Shown: positions 32,472 through 42,662 of the stretch, piece after piece | Position numbering within the stretch: the first letter of the stretch is position 1 | Layout of the letters: every line of letters starts with the position of its first letter | Assembly: GCA_022036555.1 (NCBI GenBank) | Contig: CM039130.1 | Location: 17,009,937 to 17,073,936, forward strand | DNA: 64,000 bases | Direction of reading: 5' to 3' | DNA from: Microstegium vimineum | Taxonomy: Eukaryota > Streptophyta > Magnoliopsida > Poales > Poaceae | Program-made: the position numbers and the translations under genes | Notes under the pieces: model-generated | The model's database searches: none | What the model saw: the letters and a program-made list of their open reading frames with translations, nothing else | Told to the model about the DNA's origin: nothing

Positions 32472-35277
32472 TGACACACTCGTTTTTAAGAACAAAAACA
32501 AGTGCATAAAAGGCTCATGTGCACCCCAGGAATAGTCGCACACATGAGATGACAAATCATAAAAGTACCATCACAGTGCTTATTACATAGCGAATAAATA
32601 TTCATTACATAGTCTGAAACAAATAACTTTAACTAAATGAAGATAACTGCGGAAGCTCCAAAGGGACTGGTTGACTGGTTGACCCCAAGACTAGTACTCG
32701 TTGCGGTAATCATCAACCCAATCTTCATCTGTGTTGTTTGAATGCAAGGGTGAGCACATACGTACTCAACAAGTATAACACGGGGTTCATGAAGCTCAAA
32801 AGGGTATGCATGTTTCATAGCGGTGAGCATTTTAGGTAGATCAAGTTCATATTAATATCAATAATTGCCAAGGTAATTTGCATAAGCTCAAACATCCATG
32901 ATCATAAAGTAAATGACAATGATACAATAAATAAATAATACTGGCATAAGCCACATAGAAATAAGAACCCAATAATTCTGTGAGTTTTCCGAGCCGCTCG
33001 TGTCCGTGAGCACGACTATCATGATAGTTTTTAACTCTGATGAGAGGTGTACAACTTTACCCACGAGTCGTGATTGCCCATTTGTCCGGGTTTGCAACTC
33101 CCAAAACACTGCCAAGGTGAGCGGGTAGGTTACACTATGAAGCCTTTCAAGGGTTCGTCTAACAAGTTAGGGCCGCAAGGTTTCCATGGCAGGGAGATAT
33201 AGAGCCAACCTGTCCACGGTCACACTCCTTCACGGCTATTCCCATAGATTAGGAACCACACTATACCCATCTCGGCACACCCCTTTCGCGCCATAAAGGT
33301 AACCACTGAACGAGCTAGAAAAGGTCCCCATACTGAGCTAAAGCCAGAGCCATATAGCCCTCGTGGTTGTACTGTATATCCCAGATTTTGCCGACAGATA
33401 AGCTCCTATAATCAAATGTTGCTAAAAAGCAAGTTTTATCATTATTGCATATAGTCATTAACAAGTTAAGATCATGTACATCTGATATGAGTGCTAGCAA
33501 CACTAATCATATATGGTGGATCAAATCATAGGTGACAAGGTATCAGGGTCTCAATCTCTAAGATCATACTATGGCAACAAGGAATCATGCATATGAATTA
33601 TATTAATTGTGAATAGGACAACAAGGATAATCCCATGTTATACTTGCCTTCTTCGAAGTACTCTTGCTGATCTTGCTGGTCTTGATCAAAGAAAAACTCC
33701 GGCTCTTCAACGGGTTGCTCAACGTCTATACCGATCAACAATCACCACCATTCAATCAACGGACAATCATACACAAAGCAAACAAGGCTATGATTAGAAC
33801 AGTACACCAACAGGAATAAAATAAGATGAAAAGTTTATAAAACTAATCTATGCATTGCTACGATCAAATCGATGGTTCGTTCACGAAAAACGGAGCTAAA
33901 CCGGTGAAGTTATGAAATAAACGGGTTTTTCCTATACAAAGATATTAAATTAACTCTAATCACGAAATTAAACTTTTTCAAAAATAACCAATAATGGTAT
34001 TAACATAAAGAGAAATTTATTACGAGTCTAACACAATTTGAACGGATTGAAACGGATTTAAAATAAAGAAGTTATGGGGTTTTGAATTTCAATGGCAAAT
34101 CTGTAAATATGATTTTCCATTTATTTTTAGTTCAAACGAAATCAGAAGGATAAATACGTTTCCAAAAGGAGAAAGCGCATTCAGGCTTTGCACCAAAGGA
34201 CGGCGGGTTGAGCACTGAGACTTTCCAGGGTCTCTTTAGCAAAGTGGCCAAAACGAAGGGGTATGGTGGCTTCTGGATCGCTGGATCTCAACTGATCGGT
34301 TCTGATTAGAACTCGGGAGGGAGAGGGGATCTACGCGAGCTCACCTATGGCGTTCGCGCGGACTGAGGAACGACGAAGGCGGCTGGTAGTGCAATGGGGT
34401 GGCTCGGAGATCACTGCAAACGACAATGCGCGGTTGGGGGCGATACCAGGTGAAAACGAGGTGTAGGAAGGGTTCATGGGGTTCTGTATCGTGCTCCGAA
34501 GGGAGGTGAGATCCTGCGTTTCACGGAGGAGCTTGGGAGGTCTTCAATGGTGGTGGCGGCCACTGTGCTCGCAGCGGCGGCGCTCTGGGGTGCGAGGGGT
34601 GCTGCTAGGGCTCGGAACGGGGCGAAGGGGGCAGGCGATGCCGGCCTAGGTAACCCCGAGACGCGGCAAGAAAGGAAAGGGAGGGATTGGAGCCGATTCG
34701 GAGGAGGATTCGGCGGTGAGTCCTCTGTCGACTCGCAGAGAAGAAAGGAAAGGGGGAGAGAAGGGACTGATGCGTGGGCCAGCCTTGTCAGTGGCACAGG
34801 GAAGAAAAGGAAGGAGGCTCCCGCCTGCTCTGCTGGGCCGCGGAGGCAAGTCGGCCCAAGGGAGGAACTGAGGGGAGGGGGAAAGGGCATGCTGCTGGGC
34901 CTCTCGGCCGGTTGCCGGGCCGAGCAAAGAGAAAGGAGGGAGGGAGCTAGGCCTGCGGGATGGGGGCAAGGGAAAAAGAGGCCTGATTGGAGAGAATGAG
35001 GAATAGAGAAAAAGAAAAGTTTTTTCAAATTTCTAGATCTCGGTTTTCAAATGAATTTTCAAATACAATTTCAAAAACAAGTTTAAATAAGTTTTCAAAA
35101 CCACTCAACACAGAAATCAAAATGCTCCAGCATGAATGCCCAAACATGTGTCTATATGTCATTTTATTTTCACCAAAACATTATTTATTTTGCAACTAGA
35201 TTAAATGCATAGACAAGAATTGCATAAAGAAACAATTTAATACTATTTTGAAATCATGCAATTTTTGGAGTGTTACA
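32472..35277 (-). repeat. Right LTR of the chimeric element
   Basis: At 2806 bp it is almost the same length as the solo LTR at 8780-11574 and shares many words in reverse complement, for example the ACTATCATGATAG and CACGAGCGGC neighbourhood near 32990-33040. The minus-strand start is TGTAACACTCC. The GC-rich part is at about 34280-34980, where open frames on both strands are composition artefacts. Confidence 0.8.
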
Positions 35278-35282
35278 CAAGA

Positions 35283-35716
35283 AGGACCTCATGCCCGCGA
35301 ACTTCTCCTTCTGGGGCATCATCCCAAATAAGGCGTCAACACCAGTAGGCCGGATCACCCTCCCTATACAGTTCCGCAATCAAGACCACTTCAGGGTGGA
35401 ACACATCACCTTCATTGTCGCCGACTTCAAAACGGTCTACCACGCGATACTGGGCCGACCAGCACTCGCGAAGCTTATGGCGGTTTTGTACTACACCTAC
35501 ATGGTCCTCAAGATCCCGACACAGCAAGACATCCTCAGCCTTCGTACCAACCTCAAGATCGCATACAAATGCGAATAGCAGATGATAAATGCCATCGAGA
35601 AACACTGTCCCCCGGACACGTACAACTCCGAAGACGGTGACAGCCCGGCCGCGAAAAAACAGAAGGAAGCTGAGCAGCCAGCGACCACTCCCAACCCCGC
35701 CAGCACACAAACATAG
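35283..35716 (+). pseudogene. pol: Gypsy protease, C-terminal part
   Basis: The frame resumes with KDLMPANFSFWGIIPNKAST, then VADFKTVYHAILGRPALAKL and LKIPTQQDILSLRTNLKIAY, typical of Tat-type protease C-termini. A stop at about 35577 (probably CAG to TAG) precedes a Pro/Thr-rich tail that ends near 35716. No RT follows. Before the insertion it was in frame with the protease half ending at 31206. Confidence 0.8.
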
Positions 35717-35768
35717 AGGCCGCCAGCTCCGAGTGACGCAAGAGGGTGTCCCAATATAAGCATAGCTC

Positions 35769-35774
35769 AATAAA
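35769..35774 (+). terminator. Possible polyadenylation signal after gag-protease
   Basis: AATAAA in CTCAATAAAGACTGTAC lies about 55 bp after the protease stop. The host copy has an equivalent AATAAA on its minus strand at 28097-28092, so the position is shared. Function is inferred. Confidence 0.35.
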
Positions 35775-36760
35775 GACTGTACATTTTCTTCTCCAAGCAA
35801 TGAATAAATGTGCTTTGTTTTCCTTGTCTCATCTAACCAAACCTGGTATATGAACAAAACGCTCTCGGAGTACGATGATCTCCGCAAAACGCTCACGACG
35901 TATGACAATCTTTGCAACACTCACGGCAGAGCGACCGCTCCAAAAAACACCCACGCTGTATCACCATCATCATAAAAACATCAATAACGTTCAGCGACCA
36001 CGACAGTGTGACTACTAATGATCGACGATCTCTCCAAAACACTCCCACAGTATTCGACGACCTCTCCAAACGCATCATGGCGTTCTCCAAACAGCCTGAC
36101 CATAACCAGAAAGCTCCCGAAGCTGGTCTGTCAATGAGTCATAGCGAATAGAAGTAGCTACCCTAATCGTGACGACCACGTTGATAGACCTCCCAAGTGA
36201 TATTTTCCCAACAACTTGGCAGTATCATTTGGGTCGGGAGCCATGAGGCTATGCGCCCAGAATCTATACACGACCACGGTACGATCGACGACTCTACAAG
36301 CAGCATGGCTTTTCGCCCAGCGTCTGCAGGAACGGTCTCCACAGGCCCTAGTCACGCCACGATCGAGCCTCTCGGAAAAAGGACTTGTCTCTGGTATCAT
36401 CCAAAGCGTGCATGAGTTGTTCGCCCTCTGTGCCGCGGATTGTCAGCTGCGTACCTCCTTGGGAGTCCTTATGTATCATACACGTGAAGTGGCGCTAGCC
36501 CTATGACCTGGACCATTTGAGACCCAAGGCCGAACGATTCGTCGCTACGGCTCACGACTTAGCGGGCATGACAGGACATACAAGTGAAACAAAAGCTCAC
36601 CGCCTCGGATATATTACAGCTTTGTAGTTTTCACTTATACGTCCGAATACTTGTATCCGAGATACAAATTATCGTTGTCCCACAGCAAAATAGAACATAA
36701 AGATAAAGTCAAGACTACGAAGCAGAAGCGACCACACCTAAAAACAAGTCATATTGACGA
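35775..36760 (+). other. Non-coding region after the protease
   Basis: Nearly 1 kb with no recognisable protein. About 35930-36540 is homologous to 50090-50660 of the pol-bearing relative, including AGAAGTAGCTACCCTA and CGACTCTACAAG. RT, RNase H and integrase, expected here in an autonomous element, are absent. Confidence 0.6.
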
Positions 36761-37600
36761 TTACAACCTCATCCTACTGATACAATAAGCGACTACTTCA
36801 CTAATGTTCCTAGTACAGAGATCAAATTCATGCCGAAGCTGACATTGCAGGCTACAGTACATAATGATCCCAGGCGTGTTGGTACCAAAACGACGACACT
36901 CGTTCCAGATGCACAGATGGGGGCTGACCACGACAACTAGATTCGGCACATCCTCTGGGGCACGAATCCACAACCGCCGCCGGATCCCATGGATATCATC
37001 ACGGGAACGCTCCGAAGACGATGCAGGCTTCGATCACAAAACCGACCATCTAGAAGGGCACCTCCGCCGAGGCAACCAAGGATAGCAAGCGTCTCCGGAT
37101 TCGCCGAATCAGCATAGTACAACAACATAGCCCTGAAGTACATTGCAACGTCATCTCCAGCAGCCACGGCCCTACCAATAAGCTCCTGCCCAACAGGATC
37201 CTGCCCCCACAACGTCAACCGCTCCAAACCACGGAAGAACAAGGCCTCGGTGGTCGACGTCAAGAAAACTCTACACGAAGGTAGGTTCCAGGAAAGGGTA
37301 GTAAGGCCAGCAAAAGTCCTGAAGACGCCGAAGAGACACGAGCCGAATCGTCGAAGCGTCGTCGCAAAATCGGCAGAAAAGGCGGCAGATTGGGCGAATC
37401 CTCGCATACTCACGAACATTGTCGCCATCGTCGATCACATGAAGAAGAATCCGAAAGACCAAGTCCTCCGGCAATGCCAGCAGGGCGAAGAAACCAACCG
37501 CAAGGCACGCACCGTCCCCCTCCATCTTCGTCGACCAATCCCTAGCACCGACGGACTCTCCTACTCTTCGCCTAAACCTTGCTGGCGGCACGCGTGGAGA
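36761..37600 (-). pseudogene. Antisense F-box-like gene inside the gypsy element
   Basis: The minus strand from about 37591 reads a short basic start and then LALPEDLVFRILLHVIDDGD (about 37480-37425), a canonical F-box opening. It continues ARIRPICRLFCRFCDDAS and IRLVSLRRLQDF. After a frame change near 37270 come FLTSTTEALFFRGLERLTLW and AAGDDVAMYFRAMLLYYADS. After another near 36990 comes a Cys-containing end, YCSLQCQLRHEFDLC. This order resembles the grass At1g67623-like F-box family as I recall it. F-box proteins link substrates to SCF ubiquitin ligases through SKP1. It is antisense to gag-protease and broken by two frameshifts. It is probably a captured host gene copy. Confidence 0.65.
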
Positions 37601-38061
37601 TTACTAATAAGACAGACAAAAATCCTCTCAGATGACCAAGTATATATGGCACTGAATCGTCGGCTATTCGAATCATAATCGCTCTAAGTCAAAGAAACAC
37701 GACCCTTCCCGTTCCGACAACCATCGGGATAGCCTTAAATACGAAGCGACGCGGCGCTTCGACTTCAAGGGTTTTTGGGAAACCGCAACGATCAAATATG
37801 GAACCGCCACGCCACCTGCCTATTGCGCACCAAAAACGGGCCGATAATCACGCATATAGAATACGACCCATTTACTTCCTCTTCCTTATACATTCACTTA
37901 TAGTCAATTACATGATTTACGCCTAATAATTTTTTCTTTGCAATATCACCAACGCTATAGTCCTGGGGACTGGACGAATAGACTTGTTACCCTTATGCAG
38001 CAACATTAGATGACTACAGCAGTCTGGCCGACAAGTTTCACATAGTGGACGGCACAAACAA
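37601..38061 (+). other. Non-coding stretch upstream of the F-box-like frame
   Basis: I see no gene here. The stretch lies 5' of the antisense F-box-like frame and could hold its promoter, but I find no clear minus-strand TATA box. Confidence 0.4.
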
Positions 38062-38882
38062 GCTCGGGGACTCCGACGACAGTAACTACCACCCGAGCAC
38101 TAATCGTATTCCCGACCAGGCTTGGGGCTTCGTCCAACTATGCACCGAGCAAGGCTCGGGGACTGCAGCTAAGGCGTTGAAGGACAACACCCGGGACAGA
38201 CGCCCGAGGACTGCGAACGAAAAGTAAATGACCCCGATGCAAGAACCTCTTCAAGCTCCTTCTATCAGGCTCAGGGACTACGGGTATTCGCAGTTGTTTC
38301 TTACTAAATTTATACTTCAGTTCTTTAATTTTCAATATATGATTATGATACAAGAAGCTCCTAGTTTCTTATATCAGGCTTAGGGACTACGGGTACTTGC
38401 TGTCGTTTTTTGCAAACTTATGCCTCAGTCTTCGTTTACATACCTTATGCACTATTTTATAAAGCATGGCACCACGTGCATACTTCACCTGCTACCATGC
38501 TCGGGTACTAAGTGGGTACACTTCACCTTGCGATGAATGTACTAGTTTTCTTTTCGGCAAAGCTTTGCTATTTTCTATGTTGTTTTTGCAGAGCCTAAGT
38601 GGGTACACTTCACTAGGGAAGGACTTTCCAAAAGTTTTTTTCTTCAGCACGTCACATTCTTCAAACAAGCAGCCGCAACATCCGGCAAGGCGACCAGCTC
38701 ACGCACCAAGCTACGACGTTCTCAACCAGCCCGACCTGGTCGGGAGGCTTCTCCGAGCAGCATCTCGACCAGCGACACTGGTCGGGACTCTACGACGACC
38801 ACTCCGCGTGATGGCGACCAGTTGAACACCTCCCAGGATGATGCTACGGGCTCGCCAGAAGAATCCAACATGCTCGGGGACT
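38062..38882 (+). repeat. Array of polypurine-tract-like GCTCGGGGACT motifs before the 3' LTR
   Basis: GCTCGGGGACT or one- or two-base variants occur at 38062, 38154, 38269, 38378, 38499 and 38872. The last abuts the LTR start at 38883 and is therefore the presumed plus-strand primer. AGTGGGTACACTTCAC also occurs twice (38511 and 38592). The relative at 53813-54413 keeps four of the motif positions, again with the last touching the LTR. Confidence 0.6.
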
Positions 38883-39379
38883 TGTTGGGGATATTACCTT
38901 GGTATATCCCCAGGGACCTTATGGGCCTGCCGACCAGAAGACGACCCAACCCATGAGGCCTTGCGGCACATGAACAGCCCACCGTGCTCGCCAAGGACTC
39001 CGAAGAAGTCTTGCTCGCCAAGGAAGATCCTAGTAGATAGACTCGGATCCCTTTCCATAAGGAACAGATCGTAATCTGTTAGGATATGGGAATTGTAACC
39101 CTGCTCCCCAGTTATATAAGGCGAGCAGGGACCCCCCTCAAAATCTCTCTAATAACCTCTCTAAGATCATCTGTAGATCTTGTAACCTAATACGCAAGAT
39201 CAATCCGGCCACCAAAACACAGGACATAGGGTATTACGGCAATTTGCTGGCCCGAACCTGTATAAATCACCGTGTCTACGCTCTCTGTGTTACGCTTGAT
39301 CACCGTCGCCACACCTCTGCCTACAATCTACTATCGTAGGGTACCCCTTAGGTAGACTGTGACGCATATTTCGTCGACA
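38883..39379 (+). repeat. 3' LTR of the non-autonomous gypsy element
   Basis: It runs from TGTTGGGGATATT to TTCGTCGACA, 497 bp, aligned throughout with 28269-28763 with scattered changes. The TATA box is at about 39112-39118. CTTCT follows at 39380-39384. Confidence 0.88.
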
Positions 39380-40883
39380 CTTCTCGATGGTGTTGATTGT
39401 CTGCTGCTCGCATTCATACGCGATCTTCAGGTTAGTATGGAGACTGAGGATGCCTTGTGGCGTCGGGATCCTCAACACCATGTACGTGTAGTGCGAGACT
39501 GCCATCAGCTTGGCGAGTGCCGGATGACCGAGTATCGCATGATAAGCAGTCTTAAAGTCAGCGACAATGAAATTGATATTCTTGACCTTGAAGTGGTTCT
39601 TGTCGCCGAACTGCACGGGAAGGGTGATCTGGCCCACCGGTGTGGATGCCTTATCTGGAATGATTCCCCAGAAGGGGATGTTCGCTGGAAGGAGGTCTTT
39701 CTTCGAGTAGTCGTGCTAGCGGAACGCGTCGGCGAAGATGATGTTGATGGCGCTACCACCATTGACCAGAACTTTCCTGAAGTAGCACGTAGCGATGGTT
39801 GGGTCGATGATGAGTGGGAAGCGACCGGGGTATCTATAGTCCGTCCACTCATCTTCCCTGGAGAAGCTGATGGGTTGTTATGACCAGTTGAGGTAGCAAG
39901 CATTGGCTGCATCATCTCCTGTGACGGCGACCGAGTAGACGTCCTTGCGGACTTGGCGGCGTCACCTCTCCCTTTGACGATCACGCTGCCTCCGAAGATG
40001 GAGTATGTCCTTGAGGCTATTCGGAACTCTAGCGCTGGTGGTTCTTTATCATTATCCTTTTCAGCGTCATCCTACTTCGGTCTTTTGTCACCTCTTTCCC
40101 GCATAGCTAACTCAAGGAGATCACACTCACGCATGGAGTGCTTGGAGTTTTTATGTATGGGACACGGGCCGTTGAGGATCATCTCGTAGCTGGCATCATA
40201 ATTCTTCCTTGGGTGGGCGTTCGTGTTGGCGACGTAGCGGTTGTCTCGCCTGTAGTCGTACCTCTGCGAATAGCGTTAGGAGTTACCCGACCGGTAATCT
40301 TGGTGGTCGCTGGACCCTCTGTCGCTGTGGTAATCTGGTCGGCGGTCGCTATCCCTTGCGTGTTCCGGGGAATGAGAGTGGCGCCGCCTGTTCTCCCTGC
40401 TACGGGTGGCGTCCTCTTGGTTAGCGTAAGGATTCGCGATTGTCATTAGTTCTTCTATGGTTGTTATGCTTTTTTGGGCCAACTTGTTTTGGAGGTCGTC
40501 TGTCCGCAGGCCGTTGGAGAAGATGGCGATGGCTTCTGGATCGGAGATCTCTGCTATGCTCAGGTGCTTGTCGGAGAAGCGCCTTATGTATTCCCAAAGA
40601 CTTTCATTGCTCATCTGACGAACGTTCTCCAAGTCATAGCGCATCCCTTGCTGGACACACATAGCCTTGTATGTCTTGATGAAGATTTCCCTGAGTTCCT
40701 CCCAGGTGTCGATGGTGCCTTCTGGGATCTTCTGGAGCCAGTTGTTGGTGGAAGTCGACAACATCACTGGCAAATAATTGGCCATCACGTCTCGGTTTCC
40801 TCCGGCGGTGTACACGGCGATCTCGTACGTGGATGCCCATTGTTCTGGGTTTGCCTTGCCATCGTATTTCTCCCCCAAAGCCC
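39380..40883 (-). pseudogene. gag: Gag-protease of the host gypsy element, opposite orientation
   Basis: On the minus strand from the gap edge: GEKYDGKANPEQWASTYEI, NWLQKIPEGTIDTWEELREI, SNESLWEYIRRFSDKHLSI, NGLRTDDLQNKLAQ and EELMTIANPYANQEDAT. These are the same gag as in the inserted element but better kept. Protease follows after frame changes: LVNGGSAINIIFADAF, where the catalytic Asp codon is now AAT (39763-39761), and DLLPANIPFWGIIPDKAST and VADFKTAYHAILGHPALAKL. It is interrupted at 39384 and continues at 28268. The 5' end and LTR are lost in the gap at 40884. Confidence 0.85.
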
Positions 40884-40983
40884 NNNNNNNNNNNNNNNNN
40901 NNNNNNNNNNNNNNNNNNNNNNNNNNNNNNNNNNNNNNNNNNNNNNNNNNNNNNNNNNNNNNNNNNNNNNNNNNNNNNNNNNN
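40884..40983. other. Scaffold gap of 100 N
   Basis: A second run of exactly one hundred N. The element types on the two sides differ (Tat-like gag left, Athila gag right), so the join is not supported by sequence. Confidence 0.95.
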
Positions 40984-42470
40984 TGGAAAACCCCGATCCG
41001 GGTCCAAAAGGCTGTGGAAGGTTTGTTGTGTTTGAGATTGATTCGGGGGGCCCTGGATCTTCCTTCTTCAGAGAAGGGAGGATCGAGAATAGCCCAATAG
41101 GAGCGAAGGGGAGCTTCCCAAACTTTGTTGTTACCATGTTCACATGCTCAATTGAATCCTCTGGTTTCCAGGAATTTTACCTTGTTCCATGGATGACATA
41201 GCTGCTGCTAATTGAGCAAATTTGGGGTTTTCTAGCATTTTATTAAAACTAAATTGATTTTTCATGGCATTGTGAAGCTATCCCTTTTCTGACCAAAGCT
41301 TTCAAGAACTTTATCATGGCAATCATCTTTTTATTTATACCATCGTTAATCTTAGATTGACCAAGAACAAGATCTTTCAATGAAGGTTGATTATTATAAG
41401 AATTGTAATTATTGTAATTGCTATTACCTCCATTACCTTGGAAGAAGGGGCGGAATTCCAGCTTCCTTATTGTTGGGGTCGATACCTGTTGTTGTTGTTG
41501 CTGATGAAGTTCACGTCCTTCTTCGATGTCTTGGGGCAATTGTTGCCCGAGTGATCATTTCCTCCGCACACCTCACACCATGGATCAGCTTCAATAGCTT
41601 GTGCAGCAGCGACGAGGTAGATGGCCTCTCATTCCTTCTTGGAACTCTCTTCTATTTTTTTCATTAGGAGGTCTATCTTGGCAGAGAGCATGTCCACCTC
41701 ATTGATGGTGTGCATACCTCTCCTCTTTGGCTGGAGACATTCCTCATCCCATCCTTGGTTGATTACCATCTTCTCGATGAGGTCCTTGGCATTTCTCACT
41801 GTGTGTTGGAGAAATGCCCCTCCAACGGCAGCATCAAGGTGACTACTGGCCATGCTAGTCAGCCCATGGTAGAATCCTTGAATCAGGAGCCAGTCGTCTA
41901 TCCCATGATGAGGACAGGCATGAATGTACTCCTGGAGACGCTCCCATGCTTTGGGAATCGTCTCGTCAGACTGTTGTTGGAAGCTTGAGATCTTTCCGCG
42001 AAGAGCATTGGTTTTTCCCGTCGGGAAGAACTTCTTGAGGAATGCGTTGGCACACCTCTCCATGTAGTGGCTTCTTCTTTGTGGGCGTAGAACCACTGCT
42101 TTGCCTTCCCCAAAGCGAGAATGGGAAAAGATGAAGGCGAATGGCGTCAGACGCCACTCCCTTGATAGTGAAAGTGCCACATAACTCCATGAAGTGCTGG
42201 AGATGAGCATTGGCATCCTCATGGGGCTTCCCGCAGAATGGTTTGGCCTAGACCATGTGGATCTAGGTGGGCTTTAGCTCGAAGGTGGCATCCCCGAAGT
42301 TGACCTCGGGACCTTGAGCTACGTGGGTAGCTGACGGAGCCGAGAAGTCAGAGATCGCCTTCTGGGCCATAGCTTCCTTCAGTGGTGGTGTAGAGCCTCC
42401 TTCCTTGAACAGATTCTGGTTCGAGATGAACCTCTGAGGGGAACTTGACGATGTCTAGTCCTCCTCAACA
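40984..42470 (-). pseudogene. gag: Athila gag, second element
   Basis: On the minus strand PEVNFGDATFELKPT (about 42290), HEDANAHLQHFMELCGTF, FPFSLWG, RCANAFLKKFFPTGKTNALR, SFQQQSDETIPKAWERLQEY and QGFYHGLTSMASSHLDAA follow in order. GMHTINEVDMLSAKIDLLMK (about 41710-41655) and a Gln/Asn-rich tail with KLEFRPFFQGNGGN (41470-41430) come next. This is a standard Athila gag, spread over two or three frames with stops near 42255 and 42238. The frame is lost near 41249, and the rest up to the gap resembles Athila sequence only weakly. It differs clearly from the Athila gag at 11797. Confidence 0.8.
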
Positions 42471-42640
42471 GCTGCTCGGGATCTTCTAGGTAGTTTCCCG
42501 GCAGTTGGAAACTGCTCATAAACTGTTCGGCTTCACAAGAAAGGAAGACACAGACAGGGGTAAGCCCCTATGACTAATTGATAACTAAGTTAACAAGAAT
42601 CTCTGGATTCAATCTAATTAAAATTTCTAGGCTATGCTTT

Positions 42641-42658
42641 CCCCGGCAATGGGCACCA
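42641..42658 (-). other. Primer-binding site of the second Athila (tRNA-Asp type)
   Basis: The minus strand reads TGGTGCCCATTGCCGGGG directly after the LTR end, close to the tRNA-Asp complement with a few changes. It fixes the direction of the element. Confidence 0.7.
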
Positions 42659-42662
42659 GAAA

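Larger units (their letters stand above)
31207..35277 (-). mobile_element. Chimeric Tekay/Del-like gypsy insertion with inverted interior
   Basis: CAAGA at 31202-31206 and 35278-35282 brackets a 4071-bp insertion that starts TGTCACACCC and ends GTGTTACA, which are LTR ends of a minus-strand Tekay-like element. The sister element at 39690-39720 shows the uninterrupted site. Left LTR 31207-31758 is short and soon diverges from the right LTR, 32472-35277, which is full length and related to the solo LTR at 8780. The 0.7 kb between them is gag-protease on the plus strand, opposite to the LTRs. The piece is therefore rearranged or chimeric. Confidence 0.75.
28269..39379 (+). mobile_element. Non-autonomous Tat-like gypsy element with gag-protease and an antisense F-box-like gene
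   Basis: LTRs of about 495 bp at 28269-28763 and 38883-39379 flank a primer-binding site, a gag-protease frame, about 3.3 kb without RT or integrase, an antisense F-box-like reading frame and a purine tract. CTTCT lies on both sides (28264-28268, 39380-39384). Without the 4071-bp Tekay-like insertion and its 5-bp duplication it is about 7.0 kb. It sits inside the protease of a same-family element in opposite orientation. Having gag-protease but no RT, it would depend on another element for replication. Confidence 0.85.

Noticed and set aside
34474..35028. Pro/Ser-rich frame of 184 codons (minus) and a frame of 150 codons on the plus strand
   Set aside because: GC-rich part of the right LTR of the chimeric element; no domain, low-complexity composition.
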